From assembly GCA_035578175.1 (NCBI GenBank), contig JAQMRL010000006.1, forward strand, positions 52,490,001-52,554,000: 64,000 nucleotides of DNA, written 5' to 3'. The stretch is from Catonia carolina. Taxonomy: Eukaryota; Arthropoda; Insecta; Hemiptera; Achilidae. Positions 12,080 to 24,328 of this stretch are shown here, one piece after another. The notes under the pieces were generated by a model. That model saw only the letters and a list, made by a program, of their open reading frames with translations. It did not search any database and had not been told where the DNA came from. Numbering within the stretch: the first letter of the stretch is position 1; every line of letters begins with the position of its first letter. A program made the translations under genes and the position numbers.

Positions 12080-12999
12080 ACAGAACATTCCACATAGGCT
12101 AATACAGTACCCTACAAGATTTGCAATATGCAGGCCTACTGAACATGCGTAATTTTGTAATACATGTACGTTGCATTTAGCTTGGCTATTGGCTGCAGTG
12201 TTAAGTACTGTATATTTTATACAGTACTCAAAAATTACGAAGTGCATGGTATATGGTACATTGTACTGACAGACTATGGTTCTATTGTTTTGTGGTCGAC
12301 CAAAGATTCGTCGATTCGAAGAAATTCATTGTTTTGATTTATGCCCATTAAGCGTATCAAAGGCAACCAGATGATTTTGAAAGTCTGTACCCTTTTATGG
12401 TCAAACATATTCTCTTATAATGAAAGAAGCAGCACTGACCTTTATTTTTCAAAAGACCAAAACCGCTAATTTGAGAACTATGTGCAAATTTTGTCAAAAG
12501 AAACGAAATAATTAGTTCGACTCAGAGAAATGGAGGAATTCGAGTTATAGATAACTTTTTACATGGTAAATGCATGGGATGGTTAGAGAGGGCTAAAATT
12601 CAATTTGAGATATAGAAAATCCGAGTTATAGAAGTTCAACTGTATAAACTAATTTTAATCATGAGTGAATGACGAAAAATGAAAATCAACCTATCTAAAA
12701 ACTAAATACACGAAATAAAAGTTTCAGGCTTAAAATACATTTATGACAAAAGTGTATATAGGCCTTATCAAGTTATTAGGAAATTAAAACATCTGCAACT
12801 TTTGTGTCTTCTCTCTTATTGCATGTCGTCTTGAAGTTGGATTAGAAGTAGGTGGCTAGAAGGGATTATCCGTGGAAAAAGTTGTTCGATTCACCTACTA
12901 ATTAAGACATAATTACTGTGGGGGGAGGGTAATAACAGAAAAGACCCAAAAGTTGTAGATGATTTTGTCACCGACACCCTTTCTAATAATTCCGATAAA

Positions 13000-13077
13000 C
13001 CCGTCTCCGAAAATCGGCTGTTAAACAACTGACTCGCGGCGACGACTTTACCTCTATACCAATTCGGCGGGTCAATT
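13000..13077 (-). repeat. SINE-B head fragment
   Basis: The minus strand carries the tRNA-like head (a decayed CCACCGGGTTGGT, TAAAGTCGTCGCCGCGAGTC) up to the palindrome. The B box and body are missing. Confidence 0.6.
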
Positions 13078-13245
13078 TTGTTATAAATTGAAAAGAGTGT
13101 ATTTTTTTATTATACCGGAAAGACCTAAGCTTAAGTGTTACAATATAACAGTAAGTAGATCTGTTCTACTTTGATGTAAATTATAAAAAAAATTATCAGT
13201 TCCAACTTCTTTATAACAACACTAAGCTGACATATTAAGTGTATC

Positions 13246-13381
13246 TTTTTACTTTCTCTTGCCTATATGAATATATAGGAAGGAAAGTATTGTTTTCATG
13301 TCGATTTTTGGAAATCGAGTTTTCACCGGATCTATACGTTTTCAGACCCCCTGAACCCAAAAAACATGTTTTTAGCGATTG

Positions 13382-13413
<32 letters not shown>

Positions 13414-14198
13414 CTGTGTGTGAACAGAATATCTCAAGAACGGAACATCGTACGAACTTGAAACTTGAAACTTAAGTTACATACCACTACCGGACCCGAC
13501 ACGAACATTTTCATCAAAATCGGTCAACCGGAAGTAGTAGTTTATTCGTATAATTTTTCACTTTTTTGCGATTTTCTCAAAAACTGGTCCTACCATTTTT
13601 TTAAAAATCGCCTGGTTTACTAAATTTTTAATTCTCTACAAGATAGGGTAGGCGCCATGTTTGCTGAAATTCTGCGTGAGGCTGTTTTTACGTAAAATCG
13701 TTTTCTTTTTAAGATTGCGGCTTTAATATGCATTTTAGTGCAAAACGTTATATAATAAAAGTTGTAGAGAATTTAAAATTCTACAACTTGTATTTCAAAC
13801 ATTTTTTTGTATAACGCTTAGTTTAGCGGTAATTTGCGATTTTCTGTTTTTTTCTCACGAAAACGTGTGAAAAATTGATTTTTTAAAGATTTCGGCCTTA
13901 GAATGCATTTTACGACAAAAGTGTATATAATTAATTTTATAGGAAATTAAAAGATGTACAACTTTTATTTAAAGCATTTTTCTCTGCAGAGCCTAGTTTA
14001 GAGAGAAGAGTGATTTTCCGTATTTCTAAGCCAAACTGAGGTTGATTTTCATTTTGCGTCTTTCACTCATGATTAAAATTAGGTTATGTTTATTGAGGTT
14101 AGTTTTTTGTTTATTTCTAATGTTTTATTACTAATATTAGGTTTATTGTTAATTATTTCTATTGGCAAGAGAAAGTTGTGTGAGTGTTTCACACCAGA
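13246..14198 (-). mobile_element. H element, full length
   Basis: The 3' hairpin and ACTTTCTCTTGCC are at the left, (TG)n at 13386-13423, and the head ends at 14198 with TCACACCAGA. It is arranged head-to-head with the plus-strand copy at 14425, leaving a ~226-bp spacer. Confidence 0.8.
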
Positions 14199-14424
14199 TT
14201 TTTATAATTATTGTACAAGATACAACATTAAAAGTGCGTACTTAAGTTTATTACTTAAATAAATAAATCAATCAAACTTCATTACTTTAGTATTTAAGTA
14301 GCACGTAGCACTGAGTCAATAATATAATATACCGGTACATACATTGTATAATATATTACAGATATTGTGATGATGTCCTTTGGCTACATTTATAACTAAA
14401 CATATTAAAAGATCTTATTAAAAA

Positions 14425-15030
14425 TCTGGTGTGAAACACTCACACAACTTTCTCTTGCCAATGCAAATAATTAATAATAAACCTAACATTAATAATAAAA
14501 TATTAGAAATAAACAAAAAACTAACCTCAAAAACATAACCTTATTTTAATCATGAGTGAATGATGCAAAATGAAAATCAACCTCAGTTTGGCTTAGAAAT
14601 ACGGAAAATCACTCTTTCTCTCTAAACTAGGCTCTGTAAAGAAAAATGCTTTAAATAAAAGTTGTACATCTTTTAATTTCCTATAAAATTAATTACATAC
14701 ACTTTTGTCGTAAAATGCATACTAAGACCGAAATGTTAAAAAAATCGATTTTTCTCACGTTTTCGTGAGAAAAAAACAGAAAATCGCAAATTACCGCTAA
14801 ACTAAGCGTTATACAAAAAAATGTTTGAAATAAAAGTTGTAGAATTTTACATTCTCTACAACTTTTATTATATAACGTTTTGCGCTAAAATGCATATTAA
14901 AGCCGCAATCTTAAAAAGAAAATGTTTTTACGTAAAAACAGCCTTACGCAGAATTTCAGCAAACATGGCGCCTACCCTATATTGTAGAGCATAAAAAATG
15001 TAGTAAACCAGGCGATTTTAAAAAAAATTG
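14425..15030 (+). mobile_element. H element, 3'-truncated
   Basis: It starts TCTGGTGTGAAACACTCACA. It follows H as far as the GGCGATTTTAAAAAAAATTG block, where it stops at the boundary with a different repeat. Confidence 0.75.
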
Positions 15031-15717
15031 TGTTTTAAAAAAAAGTGACGACGAGATTTTACAGTCATTTAAAATAATTAAGCTTGGGCTACAGCTCAAG
15101 GATGAAGTGCCTGACAGTAATTTTGAAAATTTAAATAAATGTGAAAATTTTTTTAACGTATTTATTTTTATTTTTATAATGCTTTATTCAAACACAAGAA
15201 ACAACGGAAAATTACTCACTTTTTCAAGACGTAAATTAACATTTAAAATACTGTAATTAAATATTCTAACCAATACCTGTCAATATCAAAAACTAAAGAA
15301 TGCATTTAGGATTAATGTTTTTATAAAAGATTTGGATAAAGTTACGGTATTTTATCTTTTATGTTAGTGTTTTGAAGAAATATGTACTAACAATAAAAAT
15401 ACAGTATTAAGCTACAAATGAGTTTCAGATGCTTTTAATTATAGCCAAGATCTATGTACGAGGTAAGTTCCTACTTGAAATCAATACTTGACTATTATTA
15501 ACCGTAATTACGTAAAACATGATCTATGAAAAAATTAATTTACTAGTTAAAACATGTCTATTAAGAAAATTAACTGTATTTAATTCATCATCAAACGTGA
15601 AAAAAATTCGTTAATAAAAATTAGCTTGAAAATTTTTGTTACTTCGATATAACGAATACCTCGATTTAACGAATGTTTTCCCAGGATTTTCGATTTCGTT
15701 GTATCGAAGTTCGACTG
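15031..15717 (+). mobile_element. Possible pogo-like 3' fragment
   Basis: The right end, read inward, is CAGTCGAACTTCGATACAAC, sharing 12 bases with the pogo-like terminus at 10680, and is followed by TA (15718-15719). Near 15050 a short acidic frame (SDDEILQSFKIIKLG) could be a transposase C terminus, but this is weak. No left terminus was found. Confidence 0.35.
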
Positions 15718-15719
15718 TA

Positions 15720-16488
15720 TTAAAAAAAATTAAAATTACTTATGTTTTAATTCTGACAATTTGTTTCATCATCAACAATCTAGATTAATTTAAAATTATT
15801 GCAACAATCAGCAGTCTCTGAAAATTAATTTTGCTGACGGAAATATTTAGGTATTTAAAATAATACTGAATGTGCTTAAAAAAATATTAAGTAAATAATT
15901 TTACATGATAAAACTAATTGTCAAAATTAAAAAATAATGTTTTTTAATATTTCCAATTTGTTTTTGAACAATAAAAAATGATTACCGTTGACGGATTCGA
16001 CCCACCTATCTTTACATCTCCGGACCAGAACGTTACCATAACTCCAAACAAAACAATACGAGAAGTTGATAAAATTTACAATACTTAAATGGAAAACGGT
16101 TACAAATTTATGTGTTTCTGTATTCAAGCTACCATCTTAAAATGTATCAAAATTGATATTCTTTAAAAGGTCTAAATATTTTCTAATGATTCCTGACTAT
16201 AACAAGTTTTCATTTATTCGTGGGAAGAAAATATTAACAAACTAATGAAAATCATTGCTATTTCCCGATGGTTCAATTCCGTGGGTATAACGTTGTAGAG
16301 CGATGTGACTTTGATCACAGCTGGTACAGCACAGACCCCCACCACTCATTGAGGCAACCGAGTGCACCATTACCAAAATAAACCTTCTGCGCACTCAAGA
16401 AAACTATATTAAACTAAACTGCGCTATGAAGAAAACTATATTAAGCTATCCTACGTTTAATCATTAGTAGACAATGTAAAATGAAAAA
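15720..16488. other. Intronic DNA, nothing firm recognised
   Basis: A patch at 16262-16400 has higher GC and a GGTTCAATTCC B-box-like motif but no matching A box. It could be a decayed SINE. Confidence 0.4.
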
Positions 16489-17479
16489 TCTGGCGTGAAA
16501 CACTCACACAATTTTCTCTTGCCACAAACAAAATAACTAACCTCAAAAAATATAACCTTATTTTAATCATGAGTGAAAGTCACAAAATGAAAATCGACCT
16601 CAATCTGGCTTAAAAATACGGAAAATCACTCTTTCAGCTAAACTAGGCTGAGTAGAGAAAAATTCTTTAAATAAAAGTTGTAGATCTTTTAACTTCCTAT
16701 AAATTTGTATATACACTTTTGTCGCAAAATGTACTACTAAGGCTGAAATCTTAAAATCGTTTTTTTCATATTTTCATGAAAAACAGAAAATCACTAATTA
16801 TTACCGCTAAACTAAACGTTATACAAAATATGTTTGAAATAAAAGTAATAGGTTTTTAAATTGTCTTAAACTTTTATTATATACATTTTTGCACTAAAAT
16901 GTATATTAAAGCCGCAATCTTAAAAACACAATTTTTTACGAGCCTCCCCAAGAATTTCAGCAGACATGGCGCCTACCCTATCTTGTAGAGCACAAACAAT
17001 GTAGTAAATGAGGCAATTTTTAAAAAAAATCGTGGGAGCCGTTTTTGAGAAAATCGCAAAATAGTGAAAAATGACACGAATAAACTACTACTTCCGGTTG
17101 ACCGATTTTGATTGTATACACTTTTTCGTAAAATGCATACTAGGGCTGAAATCTTAAAAAACTATTTTTTACAGATTTTCAAGAAAAAACAGAAAATCGC
17201 TAATTACCGCTAAACTAAGCGTTAAACCAAAAAATGTTTGAAATAAAAAATGTAGGATTTTAAATTTTCCACAACTTTAATTAAATACATTTTTGCGCTA
17301 CAATGCATATTAAATAGAGGGAGAGGGGGAGAGAGAGAGACTTATCGCTATAAACATGTTTTCTGGGTTCCGGGGGCCTGAAAACGTGTATATCCGGTGG
17401 AAACTCAATTTCAAAAAATCGGCATGAAAACAATACATCCCTTCCTATCCATATACAGTATAGGAAATAAAAAGTAACA
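16489..17479 (+). mobile_element. Rearranged H element
   Basis: A degraded H copy runs to GACCGATTTTGAT at about 17111. It then jumps back to an earlier internal H block (TACACTTTTTCGTAAAATGC) and repeats ~200 bp. After that comes a GA-rich tract at 17318-17341 in place of the CA tract, and the usual 3' end (ATGTTTTCTGGGTTCCGGGG). Internal duplication or recombination between copies would explain it. Confidence 0.65.
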
Positions 17480-18770
17480 ATATAGTAGTATAAATAGTAC
17501 GTTGAAAGAGAAGAAAGAATAGAAAAGTTCAAGCAAATAACAGCTCTCTCCAATTGATAAGGTTTTTCTTTTTCTTTAGTACTGTTTTATCTTTATTTTC
17601 ATTCAACAGGTAGTTTTCACGTTTCCATTCCAACTAAATTGTACTAACATTATCAAAATAGCCTTAGTATAATTTAATAAACACTATTTTACTATACACC
17701 GCGTAAAAAAATCTACACTGTGAATACCACACATTATTATTAGCTAATATTATTATTATATTAATTCTGTTAACCTCTCAAGTTAGTCTAGAGTTTTGGA
17801 AATTATGGAGTTATAAGAATCCTAACCGATTTTAATAAAAACTTTATAATAACCGTTATCATAAAAGACAATCCATAAATTTATAGGTTATCTTACCTAA
17901 TTTCATGATTTTTGTATGCTAGACAAATGAATTATTTACTCATTTTTAATTCCTTGATTTATTAATAGTTCAACACAAAATTCACTTAACACCATTATTT
18001 AAAAAATACGATAAAACCTGTTTTACAATACGAACACTTTTACTTTCCACTGAACAAATTATTAGGAACAAAAATACAAACAAAAAGTAATCTGTAAATC
18101 CACTTTTTAAAATGTTTTAAGCAAGAAGCTTGTCAACTCATCTTCAGATATTACGTTGATAAAAACACGATACTATCGATAACATTCGCCACGAGTTACT
18201 AAACCAGCCAACAAAACAATCTAACCACTCATTACAAAAACTCTTTATTACCGGGTAAAGCAAAACGCGCCACGCAAGTACCAGTGCTGCCACCATGCGG
18301 TAGTCAACACATTAACAACTCGTCACCTTTAACCTTGAACTAATCATGTTTAGTAAATTGTCAGCTGATCCGGTAGTCGCTCATCCGACTAGCTATGTCC
18401 ACACTCATTCGACGTTCGATTCGACATCGCATGCGCTTAAAGGCATGCCACCTTCCCGCACTCGTTTGAAGAAATTTATCTCAAAAAAAAATAAAAAAAA
18501 TATTTTTGAACAATGCACTAAATTAAAGCCTGTTCTTTCCTGCATTGAATGGTTTGATTTAGATTGTTTTATTTAGAAATTAATCGAAGATAACTCCAGC
18601 AATTTACGTAAAAAAGTACTCAGTTTTTTTTTTAACAGTATAGTATTTTTTTGCAATCAGTTAATAAATACAATAACTTTAAGCAAATATGAGAAAATCT
18701 GAGTCCTTAGAATTAAAACACAAACGACAATCAGTAGTGTGTTTGAAAAAGATCAAACTGTGAAGAAATA
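17480..18770. other. Intronic DNA, nothing recognised
   Basis: About 1.3 kb. An open frame at 18346-18576 has no recognisable motif and a lysine-rich low-complexity end. A GC-richer patch (18240-18480) carries GCATGCGC. I cannot assign it. Confidence 0.4.
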
Positions 18771-18829
18771 AAAATATCTATACAAAATCAAACTTGACGA
18801 ACCGTGAACCAACATCCCGAAACACAAAG

Positions 18830-18910
18830 TGTTGAATTTGGAGATGACAATGACGATGGTAGAGATGAAAACGACGCCAATTATGAGATGCCGATGATTA
18901 GGAGTTGAAG
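18830..18910 (+). repeat. Acidic-codon repeat, copy 1
   Basis: About 50 bp (GAGATGACAATGACGATGGT ... GCCAATTATGAGATG) is similar to 56075-56130. Both would encode an Asp-rich stretch ending in YEM. This suggests a shared dispersed element rather than a gene. Confidence 0.35.
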
Positions 18911-18950
18911 TAGAAAAGATGAAAAAAAATTTAAATGACTAACAAAATCG

Positions 18951-19330
18951 TAGAGGTAAGTCCAATGGTTTAAATCGTTTCAGTCTGTGAATATCTTCGC
19001 TGTTGTCAAGGAGGCTAATCGCTAATGGATTCTGATGGTCTTCTAATTTTTGTAAATGTTTTTCGCCATGTTCTTTAATTTCTTCTTTTATGAAGGGCAG
19101 GTTTAGGTAATTGTGTAGTATTTCATTTGTTACGTACCATGGGGCTGCAGTGATCAGTCTCAGGCATTTTGATTGAAGCGCTGCAGTATTTCTATATTTG
19201 ATTAACTAGCTGTACCCCATAGCTCTAACCCATATGTCCAAATTGGTTTGAGTATTACTTTGTATACGAGTACTTTTTTTCAAGGGAGAGTTGAGACCTA
19301 CTGCCTAAGAGCCAGAATAATTGACGTAAC
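18951..19330 (-). pseudogene. Jockey-like LINE reverse-transcriptase C terminus, frameshifted
   Basis: The minus strand reads KVLVYKVILKPIWTYGLELW, then after frameshifts CLRLITAAPWYVTNEILHN and KEHGEKHLQKLEDHQNPLA. The LKPIWTYG and APWYV(T/P)N blocks are hallmarks of jockey-clade reverse-transcriptase tails. Several frame breaks show the copy is old. Confidence 0.7.
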
Positions 19331-19561
19331 TTCAGCCCAAGTTGCTTTCGTTTCGCCCATATATGACTTCTCCACGTGAGAAGTCATATCTCAGTTTTTA
19401 GCCGGTGTACCGTTAATGTGGTTTTTAAACGTCTGTTACTCCGTCCAGGCTTTTCATAAAAATCGGCGTTTAAGTACGTTGAAGAAGATCAGAGTTTTTT
19501 TTATAATATGAATATTTTAAAAGTTAAATCTTATGTTCCGTTTTAATATGCCGGCCATTTT

Positions 19562-19965
19562 TTAAAAAAGTGTTTTTTTGGCTTTACGTAAGGATAGGGA
19601 AATGATTTTTGGACTGAACCATGAATTTTCACAACGGTATTATGTCAAGCAAAGCGTTTATTTAATTTAAATAAAAATATCGTTAAATTAGTCAAAATGA
19701 ACTAAATTATTCAGAATGAGTTGCAGCAGGAAAAATGCAAAAGTTGTTTTTCTAAACGACTATACTCGGGGCGGATACCGCGCTATAGAGCTAAGTTTCC
19801 TCTTAAGAAGTTTAGAGACTAATAGAATTTTCTATTAACACCACATATCTATTTCTAATTACAAATGCAAAATACGACACATGGCACAATACTGCTGTAA
19901 AAATGCATGGTTCAGTCCAAAAATCATTTCCCTCTCTTTACGTGAAGCCAAAATACACTTTAAAC
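19562..19965. mobile_element. Foldback MITE, ~87-bp arms
   Basis: Left arm 19562-19648 and right arm 19877-19965 are inverted copies sharing the core AATGATTTTTGGACTGAACC. The loop is about 230 bp and non-coding. No transposase is visible. A SINE-C fragment follows closely. Confidence 0.65.
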
Positions 19966-19984
19966 ATCAGACTTCTATTTAAAA

Positions 19985-20097
19985 ATGCTTTAGTCATATT
20001 GGCTGACTATATGATAAGAAATAAAACTATTTTTTTATAGCCCTGAACTAGCAGATCGAGTGTAAATAATTTAACAATCCACCTGCCAGTTATGGGC
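19985..20097 (-). repeat. SINE-C 5' fragment
   Basis: The minus strand matches the first ~115 bp of SINE-C, ending in the family start (TGCCCATAACTGGCAGGTGG). Confidence 0.65.
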
Positions 20098-20605
20098 AAA
20101 GTATGACAAATATACAATCACAAAACTTTTAAGTACTACATTACTGTTATTAAGGTCGTATATCTTCTAGAAAAAACACTTGAAAATTATCTTAAGATGT
20201 CCTACAAAAATCATAGTATAATAATGTTAACGAAAATTATGAACAGTTGTTATAAAATGCAATTCATTTAAAAAAAAGAGTTAAGCATCATTACCAAACG
20301 TACGCAGTAGAAAATGCAATACTTAAAGTACTACTTTATTACCTTTCCCCTGTTTATTAGTTAATATTCCTTTATATTAATATAAATGTTCGAAAGTAGT
20401 AGAAAGTCGTTTTTATGATAAAAAATAAAAAAACCTAGTACTACAACATATAAAATATTGTTTTATTTAAAATATATATATCCTGTACATCATTTGAACA
20501 ACTTAATTAAACTTAATACTTCAACGGAATAAAAATAAATAAATTTTAGTATTAGGACAGTACAGGAAAACAGGACATTTAAATTATTATTTATATAATG
20601 AATTC
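20098..20605. other. Intronic DNA, nothing recognised
   Basis: AT-rich, without coding signal or matched repeat. Confidence 0.5.
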
Positions 20606-20617
20606 ATATTACAAATT

Positions 20618-21203
20618 CATATAAGCACACATATCAAACGGAAACGTTTGTTACTGAATTCCCGACTTAAACTTCTATATTCCCTACTTCACAAACGATC
20701 AAAATTACCAATGGCACAAAAATTACGCATATATTGTTCTCTTTTGAAACCTATTTGGACCTACGGATCCCAAATTTACGGTTCAACCAAACCCTCTAAC
20801 TTGCAACGAATTCAAGCATTCCAGTCAAAAACATTACGCCTGATAGCAAAAGCACCTCTTTACGTTAGCAACAAAACCTTACATACAGATTTGAAAACAC
20901 CACTTGTACAAAATTCCATTGAATACCTATACAAACGCTTTCACGACAAGTCACACGAACACGAGAACCCCCTGGTGCGTTCACTTTCCTCCGTCCATTT
21001 ACCCGATAATCCCCCTAGACGCCTTAAAAGACGCTGGAGTAGAGACATGCTAATTTGATATAGAAATTTCATTCTTGGGGAGGCACCAATGGGGGCCCTA
21101 CCCCTCTCATGCCTATCATGTCATTTACATTATTATTTTAATCATCACATTTGCTTGTTGTAACATTTTACAGTTGTAAATAAAGAATTAAAGAGAAAAA
21201 AAA
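20618..21203 (+). mobile_element. 5'-truncated jockey-clade LINE
   Basis: An exact 12-bp target duplication ATATTACAAATT flanks it (20606-20617, 21204-21215). The coding part is open from the first inserted base to a stop at 21058. It encodes the reverse-transcriptase tail: LNSRLKLLYSLLHKRSKL, LRIYCSLLKPIWTYGSQIYG, FQSKTLRLIAKAPLYVSN. A ~145-bp 3' UTR with AATAAAGAATT and a poly(A) end follows. The exact duplication and intact frame suggest a relatively recent insertion. Confidence 0.85.
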
Positions 21204-21379
21204 ATATTACAAATTAGTAAACAAGAAATTACTACATAACCTGATTTTTAGTATTAATATTATTATAGTATTAATATTATTAATATTAGTGAAGTATTAA
21301 TATTATTTTTAAAGGTTAAATCCGGGATGTTTCCAAGATCATGTGCTTAGATGAATTTTGTAGTTAATACTAATACGGT

Positions 21380-21772
21380 CTGCCCATAACAGACAGCTGG
21401 GGGGTGTCAGATTATTTACACTCAATCTGTTAGTTGCAGGGCTAAAATAAATAGTTCTGTTTCTTATCACACGATAAGCCAATTAAATGACTAAATCATT
21501 TAAGAACAGAAGAGGTAGAGGTGTAAAAGACACTAATCAGAGTTATCTCCTCTGAAAGTAATGAATTTCATTTTACAGCCAGATCCTGTGGTGATTGAAG
21601 TGAAGGTGTCATTTGCAGAGTGGAAAATATGTGCTTTTCAGAAGGCCTGGCATGCTGATAAGCGTACTTTTCCATTCAGTTAGGAAGGCAATTGTAAACC
21701 ACCTCACTCCTCGTTTTACTTAGTAAAACATCTACAGGTTCAAACCAGCCTTTCGGCTGATGTCCTTAAGAC
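21380..21772 (+). repeat. SINE-C, full length, reference copy
   Basis: An 11-bp target duplication ACTAATACGGT (21369-21379, 21773-21783) delimits a 393-bp unit. It starts CTGCCCATAACAGACAGCTG and ends with the hairpin CAGCC-TTTC-GGCTG and a short tail. No tRNA-like A/B pair is evident at the 5' end; a GGTTCAAACC motif lies near the 3' end. This copy and 28476-28869 fix the family ends. Confidence 0.85.
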
Positions 21773-21985
21773 ACTAATACGGTAGATCTGTACTGATTTA
21801 TATTCGCACATGTATTCATGTTATTTGTTGAAATTCGGAAATAAAAAAAGTTGGGTTTCAATGGAATGTTTTAATGAAACCCGAATCTTGTTTTAAAGAA
21901 CCCGAATTATGGTAAATTAAATAACTTCAAAAAATGTGACCATTCCTGGCGTTGGTGAAGGGAATAATGTAGATTCACCAAATAG

Positions 21986-22283
21986 ATCAACCGGAAGTAG
22001 ACTACTTCTTCCGGTTGACCTATTTTGATGAAAATGTTCGCATCGGGTCTCATAAAGGTACCTTAAGTTTCAAGTTTTAAGTTCGTACGATATTCTGTTC
22101 TTGAGATATTTTGCTTAAAACACACAAACACACAGACCAATCTCTGTAGACATGTTTATTTGGGTTCAGAGGGCCTGAAAACATGTAGTACATCCGGTGT
22201 AAACTCAATTTTGAAAAATCGACATGAAAACGATACTTTCCTTCCTTATTTATTCATATAGGAAGAGGGAAAATAAAAATCCT
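21986..22283 (+). repeat. H element 3' fragment
   Basis: It matches H from CTTCCGGTTGACC onward, with only a short CA-rich stretch (22120-22135), to GGAAGAGGGAAAATAAAAAT. Confidence 0.7.
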
Positions 22284-22333
22284 GTTTCGACCCAAGACTA
22301 TTAGACGGCTTCGTTCAACACCAATCGTAAACT

Positions 22334-23025
22334 GAGTGGTGTTATGGAATAAGGAGTCAACCCACATTAAGCTACTTTTGAGCTAAACACGTTTTAAGTT
22401 TGTGAGCAATTATTAATTTAACCAAGACAGATTTGTACATTAAACAATTTTACTGTTTATGTGTATTGCTTGTGAGTACTGTGCAAGTGTTTTTGTTTAA
22501 ATTTTACTATTTTTAGGTCATAAGATAATTAAAATTGTGGATTAAATGCTTTTTGCTTATCAAGTTTTTCATTATGTTTAGTTTGCAAAAAACATTTAAA
22601 CCACAGTTTTGAACTCTATTTACACAGTTTAAAACTCTACTTTACAGTTTAGAACGTTAGGAAATAATCTGAAAACTTGCGTAGAATCAGCTGTTTCTTC
22701 AAACTTGTAGAATCAGCTGATTTGGGTTGACTCCTGTTGGTTGAATTCTTATTGCAAAAAACACAATGGAATTAAACAAATGTGGGATAAGTGTTTATTC
22801 ATTCAAGAAAGGTTTATAAAAGGGTTGAGTGTTTATAACATAATATTTCCAAATGAAACATTGTGTAAATGTGGGTTAACACTTTTGCCACTAGAGGTCT
22901 CTCAAACGTACTTGAGGGTTAAATCATTTTTGCTTAATGTAGAATAGTACTTATACATGGGTTTAGTGTGGATAACTCATTTTTTCAAAATTTGTGGGTT
23001 GACTCCTTTTTGCATAACACCACTC
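22334..23025. mobile_element. 692-bp MITE with 3-bp ACT target duplication
   Basis: Inverted ends are GAGTGGTGTTATGGAATAAG at 22334 and, read from 23025, GAGTGGTGTTATGCAAAAAG, both followed by GAGTCAACCCACA. ACT flanks both sides (22331-22333, 23026-23028). A 3-bp duplication recalls PIF/Harbinger elements, but superfamily is not proven. Internal copies of GGGTTGACTCCT occur near 22720. A 68-codon frame inside has no recognised domain. Confidence 0.65.
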
Positions 23026-23251
23026 ACTATACTCTCCATTATGAAAAGAATGTGCGGCATTCATGAAAGAAAACTGTTCACGATTTGTTAAAAAAAGATA
23101 TGGAGGGAAACCAACCAAATCTTTTCCATATTTAAATCACACGACTAACCTAATTGACGAAAAGAAACAGTTAAAGTACCGAAATGGAAATAAAATCAAT
23201 CGGTTTCCACTTAGTTAAGCTGACATTTTCAAAAGAGCCAGTTCGTTAAGA

Positions 23252-24328
23252 CTCATTTGACTTTCTCTTGCCAAAGTAGATAATGATAAATACAACGTAT
23301 GGTTTAAAAATGAGTAAACAACATAAAATTAAAAACATAACCTAATTTTAATCATGAGTGAATGACGGAAAATGAAAATAAACCACTGTAGAACTTAAAA
23401 ATACGGAATGGCTCTGTAGAGAAAAGTGCTTAATATATAAGTTGTAAATTTTTAAATTTTCTAAAATTTTTATTACGTACACGTTTGTCGTAAAATACAC
23501 ATACTCAAGCATACATTTCTGCTATTTAGCGCCCAAACTGCTCAATCAGCTCCCCTTACAAATTAAAAATATGCCGGACATCGTAAAAAAAGCAGTAACC
23601 ATTTGGCTATTGGAAGTAGGGAGAGAAGCTATAGAAAAAATGGTTACTCCAGGAAACATATAGTGAGCTCGTCTACCGGTTTCAATTTAAGTTTTCTATT
23701 TTTAAATAATTTTTTTTTGTTTTGCATATTTTATTGTTTTCATTTGTACATATAATTATATAATAGCATATTTTTTTTAATAAAAAGTCGTAGTAGTTTA
23801 ATTAGTATTTAAGTAACTAACATAAAGTTGTAATTACTAATAGAGATTACCGTAGTAGTTGCAGTAGTTAATAAACAAAAAAAAACTGAATTGATCTACC
23901 GTTGAACAAGGGAAACCATAGTTGGGTTGATAAATTTTCCCCCACGAATTGAAATAAATAGTTTTAGATTTTCAAAGTATAATTAAAGAAAATTAATACA
24001 TATATTTGTAATGATACTTTCTTGTAAGCAATGGGAAAATAAATAAATAAATACTAAGGCCGCAATCTTAAAAAAAATCCAATTTTTCAGATTTTCATAA
24101 AAGAAACAGAAAATCACCAACTGCCACTGAAATAAGCGTTGTACAAAATATACACGAGTTTACACTTTGTACGTTATTCCGTTCTTGAGATATTTTGTTC
24201 ATGCGCGCGCGCACACGCACACACACACACACCAATCGCTAAAACATGTCTTTTGGGTTCAGGGGGTCTGAAAACGTGTATATCCAGTGAAAACTCGACA
24301 TTCATATAGGGCAAGAGAAAGTAAAAAT
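23252..24328 (+). mobile_element. H element interrupted by a LINE 3' end
   Basis: H sequence starts at its subterminal repeat (ACTTTCTCTTGCC, 23260) and runs to about 23505. It resumes near 24048 with ATACTAAGGCCGCAATC. The tract here is mixed (CG)n/(CA)n at 24203-24232. It ends GGGCAAGAGAAAGT. Confidence 0.7.
23506..24047 (+). mobile_element. LINE 3' end inserted in H
   Basis: The frame reads LLNQLPLQIKNMPDIVKKAV then GREAIEKMVTPGNI and a stop, typical of the tail after some non-LTR reverse-transcriptase domains. A 3' UTR of about 400 bp ends in (AAAT)n. ATACTCAAG / ATACTAAG near the edges may be the target duplication. Confidence 0.5.

Noticed and set aside
18346..18576. Possible small gene (MFSKLSADPVVAHPTSYVHT)
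   Set aside because: Unrecognised sequence with a lysine-rich low-complexity run and no splice or promoter support.
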